DNA of 64,000 nt, from contig DASSMA010000043.1 of the NCBI GenBank assembly GCA_035689115.1, positions 9,435 to 73,434 on the forward strand, in the 5' to 3' direction. Below, piece after piece: positions 62,887 to 64,000 of the stretch. The position numbers and the translations under genes were made by a program. Source of the DNA: JAHFUS01 sp035689115 (GTDB lineage Bacteria; Actinomycetota; Acidimicrobiia; Acidimicrobiales; GCA-2861595). Each line of letters opens with the position of its first letter. Within the stretch, counting starts at the first letter, position 1. The notes beneath the pieces were generated by a model. It searched no databases, was not told where the DNA came from, and worked only from the letters and a program-made list of their open reading frames with translations.

Positions 62887-63264
62887 GTGACGCAGGGTAG
62901 GCGGGTCCGCCGGGTCGTGCGGCGCGTCGACCCGTGGACCGTGATGCGCTTCTCCCTGCTCTTCTACGTCTGCATGCTGGTCGTCGGCATGGTCACCGGC
63001 CTGCTCCTGTGGGGGGCGGCGTCCGCCACCGGCGTGATCGACAACGTCGAGCGGTTCATCGAGGAGCTGTTCAGCCTCGACTCCTTCGCCTTCGACGGAG
63101 CCCGCCTGCTGGTGTCGTCGGTCATCGGCGGATTCCTCCTGGTGCTGCTGGGCACCGGCACCAACGTGCTGATGGCCGTGCTCTACAACCTCACCGCCGA
63201 CGTGGTGGGCGGCATCGAGGTCACGATGCTGGAGGAGGAGCCGTCCCGAGGCCCGCTCGTGTGA
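62887..63264 (+). CDS. DUF3566 family membrane protein
   Basis: A 125-residue protein with two membrane helices (about 26-48 and 75-100). VRRVDPWTVMRFSLLFYVCMLVVGMVTGLLLW and LMAVLYNLTADVVGGIEVTMLEE are the DUF3566 signatures. The gene lies between gyrA and tRNA-Ile in most actinobacteria and its function is unknown. It starts at GTG 62887, 4 nt after the previous stop. Confidence 0.92.
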   Translation: MTQGRRVRRVVRRVDPWTVMRFSLLFYVCMLVVGMVTGLLLWGAASATGVIDNVERFIEELFSLDSFAFDGARLLVSSVIGGFLLVLLGTGTNVLMAVLYNLTADVVGGIEVTMLEEEPSRGPLV

Positions 63265-63301
63265 TGGTCGGCCGGCTCGCTGGTACCCTCTGGGGTCCCT
63301 C

Positions 63302-63375
63302 GGGGCTATAGCTCAGCTGGTTAGAGCGCAGCACTGATAATGCTGAGGTCGATGGTTCGACTCCATCTAGCCCCA
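63302..63375 (+). tRNA. tRNA-Ile(GAT)
   Basis: A 74-nt cloverleaf: acceptor GGGGCTA/TAGCCCC, D-arm GCTCAGCTGGTTAGAGC, anticodon stem CAGCA/TGCTG with loop CTGATAA (anticodon GAT at 63336-63338), and T-loop GGTTCGACTCC. Discriminator A at 63375. CCA is not encoded, so it depends on the CCA-adding enzyme at 32261-33649. Its place after gyrA is conserved in actinobacteria. Confidence 0.98.
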
Positions 63376-63389
63376 CTGGCGGGAACGGC

Positions 63390-63413
63390 AAAACCGCAGG
63401 TCGGAGGCGGTTT
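63390..63413 (+). terminator. Hairpin terminator after tRNA-Ile
   Basis: AAACCGC (63391-63397) and GCGGTTT (63407-63413) form a 7-bp stem with a 9-nt loop. A's precede and T's close the stem, 15 nt after the tRNA. It could act in either direction. Confidence 0.65.
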
Positions 63414-63465
63414 GTCGCCGCCGGACCTTGTCCGCCATGACCCGTGAGTGGCCGCAGTTTCCGAT

Positions 63466-63483
63466 CGCTACGGGCACGTAGCG
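63466..63483 (-). terminator. Hairpin downstream of the PIN-toxin gene
   Basis: CGCTAC/GTAGCG with a 6-nt loop lies 12 nt beyond the stop of the minus-strand PIN gene. There is no U tract, so this is a weak terminator candidate. Confidence 0.35.
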
Positions 63484-63494
63484 GGCACGGGCCG

Positions 63495-63923
63495 TCAGGC
63501 TGACGGATCGCGGACGGTGAGCCCGGGAACATCCCGGAAGACGGCGTCGCTGGTGACCAGCTCCACCCCGAGAGCCATGGCGGTCGCCGCGACCCACCGG
63601 TCGGCCTCGTGGATCTTGCTGCCGAGGGCATGACCTCGGGCCCAGCAGTCGGCCCGCAGCTGCGCACAGCGGGCCATGAGGTCGTCGTCGGGCTGGACGA
63701 CCACCAGCTGGGCGAGAGCCCGTTCGAGGCCCCGTCGGCGGATCTCACCCCAGCCGGCGTTGATGGCGCCGAACCTCATCTCGGTGACGGTCACGAACGA
63801 CACGACGACCGATCTGTCGCCGATCGCAGAGCGGTGACGCGCTGCCGAGCCCGGGTCGCGGGCGGCGTTGACAAGTGCGGACACGACCATCGTGTCGACC
63901 ACGACGGACGCCCTGGACGTCAC
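63495..63923 (-). CDS. vapC: PIN-domain ribonuclease, VapC-type toxin
   Basis: A 142-residue PIN nuclease. The acidic metal-binding residues are seen in VVVDTMVVSALV, SFVTVTEMRFG, HEADRWVAATAMAL and LVTSDAVF. The GTG start overlaps the stop of the upstream antitoxin (GTGA). VapC toxins cleave tRNA or rRNA and are neutralised by the co-expressed VapB. It lies directly downstream of the tRNA-Ile locus, on the opposite strand. Confidence 0.88.
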   Translation of the reverse strand: MTSRASVVVDTMVVSALVNAARDPGSAARHRSAIGDRSVVVSFVTVTEMRFGAINAGWGEIRRRGLERALAQLVVVQPDDDLMARCAQLRADCWARGHALGSKIHEADRWVAATAMALGVELVTSDAVFRDVPGLTVRDPSA

Positions 63924-64000
63924 CGATCAGCGAGAGAGCGCTCGAAGGCGTGCCACTCCTCGTCGGTGAGGCCTTCGATCGCCATGTCGTCGTCGCTCGG
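63920..64000 (-). CDS. vapB: Antitoxin of the VapBC-type module (5' partial)
   Basis: Only the last 26 residues are inside the window: PSDDDMAIEGLT followed by DEEWHAFERSLADR and a TGA that overlaps the toxin GTG. The acidic then amphipathic C-terminus is what toxin-binding tails of VapB antitoxins look like. The DNA-binding N-terminal part is beyond the window edge, so the family (VapB, Phd or other) is not certain. Confidence 0.7.
   Translation of the reverse strand, partial: PSDDDMAIEGLTDEEWHAFERSLADR

Noticed and set aside
63376..63494. Integrated element or att site after tRNA-Ile
   Set aside because: No integrase gene and no duplicated tRNA 3' end are visible, and the gap is explained by two hairpins. 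The element could extend beyond the window, but nothing here shows it.

Overview
The window is one contiguous piece of a high-GC chromosome from an actinobacterium, and it spans the replication-origin region. The class Acidimicrobiia is my best guess. The case rests on gene content and order: pcnA, GNAT, DUF6049, murJ, a receptor kinase, an ECF sigma and anti-sigma pair, trxB, trxA, a cwlM-like gene, parB, parA, rsmG, khpB, yidC, yidD, rnpA, rpmH, dnaA, dnaN, recF, DUF721, gyrB, gyrA, a DUF3566 gene and tRNA-Ile. An actinobacterial-type ino1, a BldC-like regulator and DUF5318 agree with this. GTG and TTG starts, ATGA/GTGA stop-start overlaps and probable leaderless genes are common.

1-10.6 kb: the tail of a membrane iron-sulfur oxidoreductase (Fe-S subunit plus NrfD-type anchor), a rhodanese and DUF4395 pair, a BldC-like regulator, an MscS channel, a HATPase protein, a DNA-repair pair (AlkZ-like winged-helix protein plus LigD-type polymerase domain), and a SipW-type signal peptidase operon with two secreted proteins.

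10.6-17.6 kb: a DUF4242 protein, a small YjfB-like gene, dnaB with two inteins, the rpsF-ssb-rpsR-rplI operon, a DUF192 protein and panB.

17.6-32.2 kb: a class A PBP divergent from a translationally coupled run (PPTase, alpha/beta hydrolase, CysQ-like phosphatase, FAD oxidoreductase). Then come two alanine-rich membrane proteins, DUF5318, a large secreted repeat protein, a PadR-ino1 operon with a legible promoter and operator, a methyltransferase and a HAD phosphatase.

32.2-48 kb: pcnA, pilT, the DUF6049-murJ operon, DegV, a GGDEF protein, the kinase/sigma/anti-sigma cluster, thioredoxin system and a cwlM-like pseudo-amidase. 48-64 kb: parBA with two perfect parS sites, the rpmH-side operon running left, dnaA to gyrA running right, tRNA-Ile and a VapBC-type module cut by the window end.

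The observations I rate highest are: (i) the only ordinary start codon for rnpA lies 4 nt upstream of the rpmH start, so rnpA would enclose rpmH as described for Thermus; (ii) a 42-nt identical palindromic repeat occurs twice between convergent genes and supplies the stop codon of each upstream gene; (iii) dnaB carries a class 3 intein with an apparently dead homing endonuclease plus a mini-intein, and a LexA-type box lies upstream; (iv) the cwlM-like protein has lost most of its zinc ligands; (v) the GyrA quinolone-pocket residues are unusual. I did not find a clear, wholly new multi-gene system.
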